Of a DNA stretch of 64,000 nt, positions 28,103-36,018 are shown piece after piece. Origin of the DNA: Bacteroidales bacterium. Lineage in GTDB: Bacteria > Bacteroidota > Bacteroidia > Bacteroidales > Marinifilaceae. Under the pieces are notes generated by a model that was given only the letters and a program-made list of their open reading frames with translations, ran no database searches and was not told where the DNA came from. Each line of letters opens with the position of its first letter. Positions within the stretch are counted from its first letter, which is position 1. Location: the NCBI GenBank assembly GCA_015061245.1, contig SUWY01000005.1:42003-106002 (forward strand). Direction: 5' to 3'. Position numbers and translations under genes: made by a program.

Positions 28103-29437
28103 ATGAAACCTGAAATTAAAGAGTTCATCGACGCCTTAAAGGCGAGAACGGTGGGTGAATCGGAGTTTCACCAGGCCGTAGAGGAGGTTATTGAAACTGT
28201 ATGGGATACCTATCAGGCAAACCCAAAGTACAAGGCCAACAAGATTCTGGAGAAGATGGTAGAGCCTGAGCGCGTTATCATGTTCCGAGTTCCATGGATT
28301 GACGACAAGGGAGAGGTTCAGATTAACCGAGGCTACCGTGTTCAATTCAACAGCGCAATCGGTCCCTACAAGGGAGGTTTACGCTTCCACCCGTCAGTTA
28401 CTCTAGGCGGATTGAAATTCTTGGGATTTGAGCAGACATTTAAAAATGCTCTTACAACATTGCCAATGGGTGGTGGTAAGGGAGGTTCTGACTTCAACCC
28501 AAAAGGAAAATCAGATAACGAGGTTATGCGTTTCTGCCAGAGTTTCATGACAGAGCTTTGCAAATATATCGGTGCTGATACCGACGTTCCTGCCGGTGAT
28601 ATTGGTGTAGGCGCAAGAGAGATTGGCTACCTATTTGGTCAGTACAAGAGAATTCAAAATGTGTTTACCGGTGTGTTGACAGGTAAAAACAGAGAGTTCG
28701 GAGGTTCACGCGTTCGTCCTGAGGCTACAGGTTTCGGAACAGTTTATTTCGCACAACACATGTTGGCTCACTTAGGTCAGGAGATTAAGGGCAAGACTGT
28801 TGCTATTTCTGGTTTTGGTAATGTTGCTTGGGGTGCTGCCCAGAAGTTAGTTCAATTGGGAGCAAAATTGGTTACCATTTCCGGTCCTGATGGATATATC
28901 TACGATGAGAACGGTATTACCGAGGAGGGAGTTGACTATATGTTAGAGCTTAGAGCTTCAAACAACGACGTTGTTGCTCCATACGCTGAGCGTTTCGGCG
29001 CCAAATTCGTTCCAGGCAAGAAACCATGGGAGGTTAAGTGCGACATTGCATTCCCATGTGCTATTCAGAATGAGTTGAACGAGGAGGATGCCAAGACTCT
29101 TGTTGCAAATGGCTGCCAGATGGTTGTAGAGACATCGAACATGGGTTGTACAGCCGAGGCTGTTAAATATTTGAATGAGCACATCGTATTTGCACCAGGT
29201 AAGGCTGCAAACGCAGGTGGTGTTGCTGTTTCAGGTCTTGAAATGACTCAGAACTCTATGCGTTACAGCTGGAGCGCCAAAGAGGTTGATGCTAAGTTGT
29301 CTGAGATTATGAAGGAGATCCACGACACTTGCGTTAAATATGGCAAGGGAGCAAACAAGATTGACTACGTTAAGGGTGCAAATGTTGGCGGCTTCATAAA
29401 AGTTGCCGATGCTATGTGCGCACAAGGACACGTATAA
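28103..29437 (+). CDS. gdhA: Glutamate dehydrogenase
   Basis: Interconverts 2-oxoglutarate plus ammonia and glutamate. It has 444 residues from the ATG at 28103 (MKPEIKEFIDALKARTVGES), the size of the hexameric 50-kDa class. The substrate-binding and catalytic stretch PYKGGLRFHPSVTLGGLKFL is followed by NALTTLPMGGGKGGSDFNPK with the active-site lysine. The nucleotide fold has SGFGNVAWGAA. I cannot tell NADH from NADPH preference with certainty; the sequence resembles assimilatory enzymes. Own promoter and own terminator. Confidence 0.95.
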   Translation: MKPEIKEFIDALKARTVGESEFHQAVEEVIETVWDTYQANPKYKANKILEKMVEPERVIMFRVPWIDDKGEVQINRGYRVQFNSAIGPYKGGLRFHPSVTLGGLKFLGFEQTFKNALTTLPMGGGKGGSDFNPKGKSDNEVMRFCQSFMTELCKYIGADTDVPAGDIGVGAREIGYLFGQYKRIQNVFTGVLTGKNREFGGSRVRPEATGFGTVYFAQHMLAHLGQEIKGKTVAISGFGNVAWGAAQKLVQLGAKLVTISGPDGYIYDENGITEEGVDYMLELRASNNDVVAPYAERFGAKFVPGKKPWEVKCDIAFPCAIQNELNEEDAKTLVANGCQMVVETSNMGCTAEAVKYLNEHIVFAPGKAANAGGVAVSGLEMTQNSMRYSWSAKEVDAKLSEIMKEIHDTCVKYGKGANKIDYVKGANVGGFIKVADAMCAQGHV

Positions 29438-29458
29438 AATATCTAAAAACACCAGGAT

Positions 29459-29481
29459 AAGGGTGGCACTAAGCCACCCTT
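29459..29481 (+). terminator. Terminator of gdhA
   Basis: AAGGGTGGC pairs perfectly with GCCACCCTT around ACTAA. The following AATTAT is only weakly T-rich. Confidence 0.75.
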
Positions 29482-29514
29482 AATTATATCTAATCCAAAC
29501 CACCTATACCATTA

Positions 29515-30279
29515 ATGAGCAGTTTTGTTGATACTCACGGACATCTGTATGCAGAGGAGTTCGACTCGGACAGAGACGAGGTTGTTGCAAGAGCCCTCGC
29601 CCAAGGAGTTGAAACCATAATTCTTCCGGACATTGATTCATCTACACGCGAACGAATGTATAAATTAGAGGCAGAATATAAAGATAATATGTATGCCTTG
29701 ATTGGAGTACACCCGACATCAATAAAAGAGGATTACAAACAGGAGATTCGATTAGTAGAGAAAGAGCTGCTACAACGAAACTTCATTGGAGTAGGCGAAA
29801 TTGGTCTTGATTACTATTGGGACACATCTATGCGCGACGAGCAGATATACTCCTTCGAGTACCAATTAGGTTTGGCTCAAGATTTACATCTGCCAGTTGT
29901 CATCCACTCAAGAAAATCCATCGATGACATCTTCATATCGCTTAAACGCTTTTCGGGAGTACAAGGAATCCTTCACTGCTTCCCCGGAGATACCAATCAC
30001 GCCAAAAGAGCAATCGATATGGGGTTCAAAATTGGAGTTGGAGGAGTTGTTACATTCAAAAATGCAAAACTAGCTGAGGTTGTTAAAGAGATAGGAGTTG
30101 AGAATATCGTTCTTGAAACCGATGCTCCATATCTTACACCAGCTCCACATCGTGGCAAACGCAACGAAAGCAGTTATATCCCGATTATCGGCAACTTCAT
30201 AGCAGAGTTAACTGAACAACCCATTGAACAGGTAGCCCAAATAACAACAAATAACGCCAAGAGTCTCTTCAAAATATAA
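29515..30279 (+). CDS. tatD: TatD-family metal-dependent deoxyribonuclease
   Basis: A 254-residue TIM-barrel hydrolase. Metal ligands are visible: DTHGHL at the N-terminus, GEIGLDYYW in the middle, HSRKSIDD, HCFPGD and the C-terminal ETDAPYLTP. TatD proteins act as 3'-5' exonucleases on DNA and have been linked to DNA repair; the exact role in Bacteroidota is not established. ansA starts five bases after its stop, so the two are cotranscribed. Confidence 0.9.
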   Translation: MSSFVDTHGHLYAEEFDSDRDEVVARALAQGVETIILPDIDSSTRERMYKLEAEYKDNMYALIGVHPTSIKEDYKQEIRLVEKELLQRNFIGVGEIGLDYYWDTSMRDEQIYSFEYQLGLAQDLHLPVVIHSRKSIDDIFISLKRFSGVQGILHCFPGDTNHAKRAIDMGFKIGVGGVVTFKNAKLAEVVKEIGVENIVLETDAPYLTPAPHRGKRNESSYIPIIGNFIAELTEQPIEQVAQITTNNAKSLFKI

Positions 30280-30284
30280 ATATC

Positions 30285-31307
30285 ATGAGTAAAGCTGTAC
30301 TTATTATCTACACCGGAGGTACTATAGGAATGGTTCAAGATCCAACAACAGGTAGTTTAAAACCATTCAACTTTGAGAATATTGCGTCGGCAGTTCCAGA
30401 AATATCTGAATTTAAATTCAGGATTGACCACTATACGCTACCCGAGATTATCGACTCTTCGGACATAAATCCCGACTCTTGGCGAACAATGTGCGACATA
30501 ATCATTGAGAATTATGATAAATATCATGGTTTTGTTATTCTTCATGGCACCGACACCATGGCATACTCGGCCAGCGCATTGAGTTTTATGTTGCAAAACT
30601 TGACCAAACCTATCATCTTCACAGGTTCTCAACTCCCCATCGGACATATAAGGACCGACGGTCGTGAGAATCTACTTGCAGCGATACAGATTGCAGGCGC
30701 AGAAGAGAACGGCAAACCTGTAGTAAGCGAGGTCTGTATATTTTTCGGACACCGTTTGCTGCGAGGAAATCGTACAAACAAACTTAACGCAGAACGATTC
30801 GACGCATTCCAATCTCCAAACTTCCCAGCATTAGCTGAGGTTGGAATACACATAACCTACAACAAACCGCTAATTCGGCACATCACACCAACAGGCCCCA
30901 TTACCGCAGATTGCAGATATGACAACAACATTGTCATATTAAAGCTCTTCCCCGGCATTAAAAATGAAATAATTGCCTCTGTTTTGGAAACAAAAGGACT
31001 CCGAGGGGTTATTTTAGAGAGCTATGGCTCTGGTAATGCTCCGTCCAACAACGAGTTTTTAACAATCATTAACAATGCTGTCAAACGAGGCATTGTTATT
31101 TACAATGTTACTCAATGTGTTGGTGGATATGTTGAGATGGGTAGATATGCCACAAGTAACTCACTTTTAAATATCGGAGTAATAGGCGGTTACGACATAA
31201 CTACCGAGGCTGCCGTATGCAAATTAATGTGTCTGGCAGGTAGATACGAGAACCCCGACGAGATAAAAAAACACCTGATTTACAATTTAAGGGGAGAAAT
31301 TAGTTAA
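30285..31307 (+). CDS. ansA: Type I (cytoplasmic) L-asparaginase
   Basis: Hydrolyses asparagine to aspartate and ammonia. It has 340 residues and no signal peptide, which fits the cytoplasmic type I enzyme. The first threonine signature is YTGGTIGM, the second is HGTDTMAYSASALSFML. The FTGSQLPIG and GSGNAP segments are conserved. Cotranscribed with tatD. Confidence 0.92.
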   Translation: MSKAVLIIYTGGTIGMVQDPTTGSLKPFNFENIASAVPEISEFKFRIDHYTLPEIIDSSDINPDSWRTMCDIIIENYDKYHGFVILHGTDTMAYSASALSFMLQNLTKPIIFTGSQLPIGHIRTDGRENLLAAIQIAGAEENGKPVVSEVCIFFGHRLLRGNRTNKLNAERFDAFQSPNFPALAEVGIHITYNKPLIRHITPTGPITADCRYDNNIVILKLFPGIKNEIIASVLETKGLRGVILESYGSGNAPSNNEFLTIINNAVKRGIVIYNVTQCVGGYVEMGRYATSNSLLNIGVIGGYDITTEAAVCKLMCLAGRYENPDEIKKHLIYNLRGEIS

Positions 31308-31313
31308 AATTTA

Positions 31314-31342
31314 TTGCTGTTTTACATATTTTTAGTAACTTG
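31314..31342 (+). promoter_or_regulatory. Promoter of the exbB operon
   Basis: TTG at 31314-31316, a 19-base spacer, then TAACTTG at 31336-31342. It leaves a leader of about 100 bases before exbB. Confidence 0.5.
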
Positions 31343-31361
31343 CACCAGATTTTTAGGCTTA

Positions 31362-31384
31362 CTCTCAAACGTTAGCATTGAGAG
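31362..31384 (+). other. Hairpin in the exbB 5' leader
   Basis: CTCTCAA pairs with TTGAGAG around a 9-base loop (seven pairs), in the untranslated leader about 65 bases before the exbB ATG. No T-tract, so it is not a terminator. Function unknown. Confidence 0.45.
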
Positions 31385-31449
31385 CATACCATGAAATTAA
31401 ATGAACAAACAAACAATTAAATTTATAAACAAAAAACAGTAAAACAATT

Positions 31450-32262
31450 ATGAAAAAGTTAATTGCAATCGTCGCACTTTTTGGAGTGCTCAGTTTTGGA
31501 GCTACACAAAATTTGATGGCACAAGAGGTTGAGGCTACAGCAGATGCTGAGCAAGTAGAGGCAGTTGCTGAGGAGACTGCAGCTGTAGAGGCTGACGCAG
31601 TGGCAGCTGATTACGAGGAAGAGGTTGTTGAGCAGCCTTTGCACCAGGCAATCAAGATTAAATTCATTGAGGGAGGTGCAGGATTCATGGCATTGGTTGT
31701 TATCTCTTTGATTTTGGGATTGGCTCTTGCTTTCGAAAGAATCATCTACTTGAACCTTTCAGACATCGACACAAAGAAATTTATCGCTAAGTTCGAGGAC
31801 AAGATTAAGAATGAGGGTGTTGAGGCTGCTAAGGAGCTTTGCCGTGGTACAAGAGGACCAGTAGCAAGTATCTACTATCAGGGATTGCTTCACCTTGACC
31901 AGGGTTACGATGCAGTTGAGAGCACAATTGAGGCATACGGTAGCGTTAAGCAGAAAGAGCTTGAGAACGGATTGTCATGGATCTCTTTGTTCATTGCTTT
32001 GGCTCCATCACTTGGATTCTTGGGAACTGTAATCGGTATGATTCAGGCTTTCGATGATATCCAGGCTGCAGGAGATATGTCTCCACAGATTGTAGCAGGA
32101 GGTATTAAGGTGGCTTTGATTACCACAGTTGCTGGATTGATTGTAGCTATGATTCTTCAGGTATTCTTCAACTACTGCTTGAGCAAGATTGAGGGAATCA
32201 CCGGTAAGATGGAGGATGCTTCTGTTCGTTTCATGGATACTCTTGTAGAGTATAAAAAATAA
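31450..32262 (+). CDS. exbB: ExbB/TolQ/MotA-family proton-channel protein
   Basis: Inner-membrane proton channel that powers TonB-dependent outer-membrane transport. It has 270 residues. A signal-peptide-like N-terminus (MKKLIAIVALFGVLSFGATQ) is followed by an acidic, Ala/Glu/Val-rich stretch to about residue 63; such an extension is seen in Bacteroidota ExbB proteins but not in E. coli. Then come three membrane helices, near 73-95, 178-200 and 218-242, the latter two carrying the conserved LGFLGTVIGMI..F and TTVAGLIVAM sequences. First gene of a four-gene operon with two ExbD genes. Confidence 0.9.
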   Translation: MKKLIAIVALFGVLSFGATQNLMAQEVEATADAEQVEAVAEETAAVEADAVAADYEEEVVEQPLHQAIKIKFIEGGAGFMALVVISLILGLALAFERIIYLNLSDIDTKKFIAKFEDKIKNEGVEAAKELCRGTRGPVASIYYQGLLHLDQGYDAVESTIEAYGSVKQKELENGLSWISLFIALAPSLGFLGTVIGMIQAFDDIQAAGDMSPQIVAGGIKVALITTVAGLIVAMILQVFFNYCLSKIEGITGKMEDASVRFMDTLVEYKK

Positions 32263-32274
32263 TCTTAGACTAAA

Positions 32275-32754
32275 ATGGCTGTAAATAAAATAAATTACGA
32301 CCGCATTGTCGATAAGAAAATGTCAATGATGAGCACAGCAATTGTCCTTGCACTATTTGTTGTAACAATTGTTATGATTTGCTTGTTCAGCTTTGGCCCT
32401 TACGACGCGGAGCTTGAGGGACCTGAGTACACTGAGGCACTATTGAATTGGGCATACGCTCTATTAGGTATTTCAATTATTGCAGCTCTAGTTTTCCCGA
32501 TAATAGCATTTATAACCAAACCAAAACAAGGATTTAAAAACCTACTTCCATTGTTAGGCTTGGTTGCTGTAGCTGCTGTTTGCTACTATGTTTCTGACAA
32601 TACAGTTCTTGAACTACCAGGATACAACGGTTCAGATAACAATCCAGAAACAATACAGTGGTCAGAAGCTATATTATTCCTAACATACGTAATGATGATT
32701 CTAAATATTGCAGCAATCATTATTACAGAGTTATTCAAGAAAATTAAAAAGTAA
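32275..32754 (+). CDS. Small membrane protein of the ExbB/ExbD operon
   Basis: A 159-residue integral membrane protein with four likely helices: about 17-39, 60-83, 88-106 and 133-153. I do not recognise a named family. A protein of this size and topology commonly lies between exbB and the first exbD in Bacteroidota, so a structural or regulatory role in the Exb complex is plausible but unproven. It is separated from exbB by 12 bases and from exbD by five. Confidence 0.75.
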   Translation: MAVNKINYDRIVDKKMSMMSTAIVLALFVVTIVMICLFSFGPYDAELEGPEYTEALLNWAYALLGISIIAALVFPIIAFITKPKQGFKNLLPLLGLVAVAAVCYYVSDNTVLELPGYNGSDNNPETIQWSEAILFLTYVMMILNIAAIIITELFKKIKK

Positions 32755-32759
32755 GAGAT

Positions 32760-33329
32760 ATGGGTAGAAAAGTTCCGGAACTGAACTCCACCTCAACAGC
32801 TGACATTGCGTTCCTATTGTTGGTATTCTTCTTGACTACCACAACAATGAACGTAGATTCAGGATTGTTCCGCCGACTCCCGCCATATAATGAGGATAAT
32901 ACCGAGGCTCCAAAGGTAGCTAAACGTAACATCCTTCAGGTGTTGGTAAACAGAAACAATCAGTTGTTGGTGAATGATGAGCTTGCGGACATTAACTCAC
33001 TAAAGGACAGAACCAAAGAGTTCATCTTGAACAAGAGCGATGATGCCGATATGCCAGCTAAAGAGGCTAAGGAGATTCCATTGTTCGGTCCGGTTGAGGT
33101 GTCTAAAGGACTTGTCTCTCTTCAGAGTGACCGCCAAACATCATACGAAACTTACGTAGCAGTACAAGATCAGCTAACTGCTGCATTCCGTGAGATGCGC
33201 GACGAGAAGGCTTTGGAGAAATGGGGTAAAAGATATGAAGAGTTGGATGACGAGCAGCGTAGTGCTGTAGATAAATACATCCCTATGAGTATCTCTGAGG
33301 CCGAGCCAAAAAATGTTAAAAAGAAATAA
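32760..33329 (+). CDS. exbD: ExbD/TolR-family protein (first copy)
   Basis: Partner of ExbB in the TonB-energising complex. It has 189 residues: a short cytoplasmic N-terminus, one membrane helix (about 17-35) containing the conserved aspartate in STADIAFLLLVFFLTTTTMN, then a periplasmic domain with an FRRLPPY start. The periplasmic part is longer than in the second copy. Five bases separate it from exbD2. Confidence 0.9.
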   Translation: MGRKVPELNSTSTADIAFLLLVFFLTTTTMNVDSGLFRRLPPYNEDNTEAPKVAKRNILQVLVNRNNQLLVNDELADINSLKDRTKEFILNKSDDADMPAKEAKEIPLFGPVEVSKGLVSLQSDRQTSYETYVAVQDQLTAAFREMRDEKALEKWGKRYEELDDEQRSAVDKYIPMSISEAEPKNVKKK

Positions 33330-33334
33330 TAGTT

Positions 33335-33799
33335 ATGGGAAAGTTTAACAAAAATGAGAAAAGGGAAGTTCCAAAGATGTCCACATCATCTCTTCCTGAT
33401 ATCGTGTTCATGTTGTTGTTCTTCTTCATGGCTGTTACCACAATGCGTGAGGTTACCATCATGGTAGAGAATACATTGCCAGAGGCTCGTGAAACTATTA
33501 AATTGGAGAAAAAGACATTGGTAAGTAATATCTATGTTGGAAAGCCAGGTCGCCAACACCAAATGGTGTGGGGATCTGAGCCTATTCTTCAATTGAATGA
33601 CAGATTCGCTCGCGTAGGAGATCTTGGCTCATTCGTAGAGACAGAGCGCGAGGCACGCCCCGAGGAGGACAGAAACAGTATCATCAACAACCTTAAAGTT
33701 GACAGAAATGTAACTATGGGTGTTGTAACCGACATTAAGCAGGAGCTTCGTAAAGCTAACTCTTTGTTGGTTAACTACGGTAGTAGAAAGAAATTGTAA
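33335..33799 (+). CDS. ExbD/TolR-family protein (second copy)
   Basis: A second ExbD-like protein of 154 residues. The membrane helix with the proton-path aspartate is at SLPDIVFMLLFFFMAVTTMR (about 19-38). The periplasmic part differs from the first copy in length and sequence, so the two probably have distinct roles in the complex. Paired unequal ExbD proteins are common in Bacteroidota. It ends the operon before a strong terminator. Confidence 0.9.
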   Translation: MGKFNKNEKREVPKMSTSSLPDIVFMLLFFFMAVTTMREVTIMVENTLPEARETIKLEKKTLVSNIYVGKPGRQHQMVWGSEPILQLNDRFARVGDLGSFVETEREARPEEDRNSIINNLKVDRNVTMGVVTDIKQELRKANSLLVNYGSRKKL

Positions 33800-33819
33800 T
33801 TATTTCTAATATCCGATAT

Positions 33820-33854
33820 AGAGGCCGAACATCATTGTTCGGTCTCTTTTTTTT
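33820..33854 (+). terminator. Terminator of the exb operon
   Basis: AGAGGCCGAACA (33820-33831) pairs with TGTTCGGTCTCT (33836-33847), 12 pairs with one G-T, loop TCAT, then a run of eight T. The tRNA-Arg promoter begins inside it. Confidence 0.92.
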
Positions 33855-33864
33855 GCTAACTTTG
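33835..33864 (+). promoter_or_regulatory. Promoter of tRNA-Arg, overlapping the exb terminator
   Basis: TAACTTTG at 33857-33864 is a perfect -7 box 11 bases before the tRNA. TTG at 33835-33837, within the upstream terminator, is spaced 19 bases from it. Confidence 0.6.
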
Positions 33865-33875
33865 TTGCGCAATTT

Positions 33876-33947
33876 GGTCTCGTAGTTTAATGGATAGAAT
33901 GAAGGATTCCGGTTCCTTTGATCTGGGTTCGATTCCCAGCGAGACTA
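33876..33947 (+). tRNA. tRNA-Arg (anticodon CCG)
   Basis: 72 nt. The acceptor GGTCTCG pairs with CGAGACT (G1-U72 wobble), discriminator A. The anticodon loop TTCCGGT between AAGGA and TCCTT gives CCG, reading CGG. T arm CTGGGTTCGATTCCCAG. CCA is not encoded. Confidence 0.94.
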
Positions 33948-33977
33948 CAAATTTTTGAACTGATGTTCAAAAATTTG
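33948..33977 (+). terminator. Hairpin after tRNA-Arg
   Basis: CAAATTTTTGAAC pairs perfectly with GTTCAAAAATTTG (13 pairs, loop TGAT), starting one base after the tRNA discriminator. No T-tract follows; it may act in termination or 3' processing. Confidence 0.6.
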
Positions 33978-33991
33978 CAGTCTATGACTGA

Positions 33992-34167
33992 GTGTTTACC
34001 AACCCCCAAAGCAAATCTGCGCAAATCTCATCTCCATATAAAATCGTATCAGTAAAGAAATCTAAAGCTATGATGAATACTTGTGGATTTGCTTTAATTT
34101 GGTGTTTACCAACCCCCTAAATCCCCCTTCGTTTGGCTCACAAGTTCGCCTGCACTAATAAGGGGGA
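33992..34167. repeat. Repeat cluster: 16-bp direct repeats, inverted repeats and a C/G-rich hairpin
   Basis: GTGTTTACCAACCCCC occurs exactly twice (33992-34007 and 34102-34117). Just inside lie inverted repeats AAAGCAAATC (34008-34017) and GATTTGCTTT (34086-34095). Beyond the second copy TCCCCCTT (34122-34129) pairs with AAGGGGGA (34160-34167) around a 30-base loop. The spacer has no gene. The layout suggests a small non-coding mobile or repeat element. Confidence 0.6.
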
Positions 34168-34184
34168 CTTATAAAGCGGTATTA

Positions 34185-34220
34185 ACTCCTAACTGTTCAC
34201 TCCTAACTGTTCACTCCTAA
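34185..34220. repeat. 14-bp tandem repeat at the 3' end of the DUF4435 gene
   Basis: ACTCCTAACTGTTC at 34185-34198 and 34199-34212, then a partial third unit to 34220. The same unit occurs at the aroA 3' end. It encodes the last residues and the stop of the DUF4435 protein. Confidence 0.9.
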
Positions 34221-35151
34221 ACAACAGCTTAATATCATCTTCGATTTGGCGGATTGGTTGATAGGCATCAAAGTGAATTACTCTGCGAAGTTCTGAATCT
34301 ATATGATCCAATATTCTCATATTCTGCTTTGCCTGGCGTAACATCATACGACACACATCACGACAAAGTGTTAAAGTCAAATCATAAATATTATGACCAC
34401 GAAGATAAAGATATAGGTTATTCGGATTAACACCTAATGCCTCTATCTTCATACGGAATTTATTAATATCAATCTCAGGATTTCGCCCTTGGAACTCCTT
34501 AACTCGAGAGTTAGCTCTCTTGCGTAAATCATCCAGAAGAGCCTCAGGTCTTCTTACCAAATCATGACGACTACCTCTATCTACAATATTCAAATACTCA
34601 TTAAAATCGCACTGAACAAAGTCATCACGATCATGAGTCAGAAAATATAAATGCCATATAAAAAGATCATAAAGAGCATTGGAATATCTCTTCCAAAACA
34701 GACTAAAGTTAAATGGACAGGTTCTTATATTTGTTAATCTACAACAGAAATCATCTAATCCTTCAGCATAACAGTGGTGATTCTCAAAAGAATAAGTATA
34801 TGTTTGAAGCACAAAATTCTTAGCCTTCAATTTTTTTACTCCCATCAAATAGCGATAATCACTATCTATACATACAATAAACGATGGACTTAAGAAGTTG
34901 AAATACTTTAAACATTGCGTAACGCCCGATGTCTCATTACCATACTCATTTCTAGAACCACTAATAAAATGGAACTTCTCTTTTGGCAAAAATTTATGCA
35001 ATACGTGTTCCCAGAAAATAATATCATCTTTATTTTCTACATGAACAGAAGCCCTACAGCGCAACATCTTCGCATCCATTGCAAAACGCGAAGCTGCTGT
35101 AGCGAAATAACGTTCTCGCTGTTCCTTTGATATTTCGGGCTTTACAAACAT
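34189..35151 (-). CDS. DUF4435 (TOPRIM-like) protein, AriB-like
   Basis: A 320-residue protein of the DUF4435 family. I chose the ATG at 35151, two bases beyond the ATPase stop. Family motifs are intact: the glutamate in SVHVENKDDIIFW (E39), the aspartates in IVCIDSDY (D96, D98) and TYSFENHHCY (E123 region). In PARIS anti-phage systems the DUF4435 subunit (AriB) is a TOPRIM nuclease released by an ABC-type ATPase (AriA) upon phage challenge. The adjacent ATPase makes that role plausible here. The C-terminus SEQLGVNS is encoded by a dispersed 14-bp repeat and probably differs from relatives. Confidence 0.75.
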   Translation of the reverse strand: MFVKPEISKEQRERYFATAASRFAMDAKMLRCRASVHVENKDDIIFWEHVLHKFLPKEKFHFISGSRNEYGNETSGVTQCLKYFNFLSPSFIVCIDSDYRYLMGVKKLKAKNFVLQTYTYSFENHHCYAEGLDDFCCRLTNIRTCPFNFSLFWKRYSNALYDLFIWHLYFLTHDRDDFVQCDFNEYLNIVDRGSRHDLVRRPEALLDDLRKRANSRVKEFQGRNPEIDINKFRMKIEALGVNPNNLYLYLRGHNIYDLTLTLCRDVCRMMLRQAKQNMRILDHIDSELRRVIHFDAYQPIRQIEDDIKLLFRSEQLGVNS

Positions 35152-35152
35152 A

Positions 35153-35998
35153 TCACTCTTTGATTGAAAACATATCAGCAACAAAAATCAATTTGTCTCC
35201 CCAACCGTCACCGAATATACTTGGTGAGTGGGTTGAAGTAATTATCTGTGTATTCGGATTTAATTTGCGAATAACATCGAATAATCTGTGTTGCCACTCG
35301 ATATGTAACGAAATTTCCGGCTCATCCATTAATAAAATATATGGAGCCTCGTCCATCAAAAATACCTTTAAAAGAACCAAAAGTAATTGCTTCTCTCCCG
35401 ATGACAACTGATGCAACTCGATTATCTCGCCATCATCGGTAAAGATAAGACGATTATTCTTCCTATTGATAGATATAGTCTTACCTGTTCCCTCAAAAAG
35501 AGAATCAACCAACTTAAAGAACTCTTGTATTCTCTCATTAATATGTTGAGCCATTTCAGGATAGTTGGTAGCCATTAATCTATAATCAGACAACGATGAC
35601 TCCTCGCCTGCAATATCATATACTAACGAATACAATTCGCTATATAATTGGCTATAATCCTTGCTATTCTTACTCCTATCACGTAACGGAACATCGAATG
35701 TTGATATCTTGCAATAGTTTACTCCTTCTACTTGACGCTTTAATTCGTGAAGAGTAGTTTTAGGCGTATATAGAATTGGCGTATGCCCGTTCATTTCGAT
35801 AGTTACGTTCACTCCGAATGCTTTCAATGCCTTAACATCGGCACGCATCACCGCATCAATAATCTTGAAGATTGTCGTTTTACCACTACCGTTAATACCA
35901 ATAACGATATTCACATCCGGCTGAACATTTGTCCATGCAAGATTGTACTTATTCCAAATATTGCCGATACGAATTGCGGTAATCTTATTGCTCTCCAT
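35153..35998 (-). CDS. AAA/ABC-type ATPase, AriA-like
   Basis: A 281-residue soluble ATPase of the AAA_15/AAA_21 (SMC/RecF/OLD-like) group. Walker A GINGSGKTT is at 34-42, the ABC signature LSSGEKQ at 198-204, Walker B ILLMDEPE at about 221-228, and the switch histidine in STHSPS near 257. It is compact, with only about 150 residues between Walker A and the signature, and lacks the long coiled coil of SMC proteins. Directly followed by a DUF4435 gene, it forms the gene pair seen in PARIS defence systems (ariA-ariB). It is shorter than the ATPases I recall from characterised PARIS loci, so equivalence is an inference. It follows dnaG by 20 bases. Confidence 0.8.
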   Translation of the reverse strand: MESNKITAIRIGNIWNKYNLAWTNVQPDVNIVIGINGSGKTTIFKIIDAVMRADVKALKAFGVNVTIEMNGHTPILYTPKTTLHELKRQVEGVNYCKISTFDVPLRDRSKNSKDYSQLYSELYSLVYDIAGEESSLSDYRLMATNYPEMAQHINERIQEFFKLVDSLFEGTGKTISINRKNNRLIFTDDGEIIELHQLSSGEKQLLLVLLKVFLMDEAPYILLMDEPEISLHIEWQHRLFDVIRKLNPNTQIITSTHSPSIFGDGWGDKLIFVADMFSIKE

Positions 35999-36018
35999 AA
36001 GTAGAAATTTTAATTATT

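Noticed and set aside
31343..31449. exbB 5' leader considered as a riboswitch
   Set aside because: Only a single 7-bp hairpin is visible, with no switch between alternative structures.
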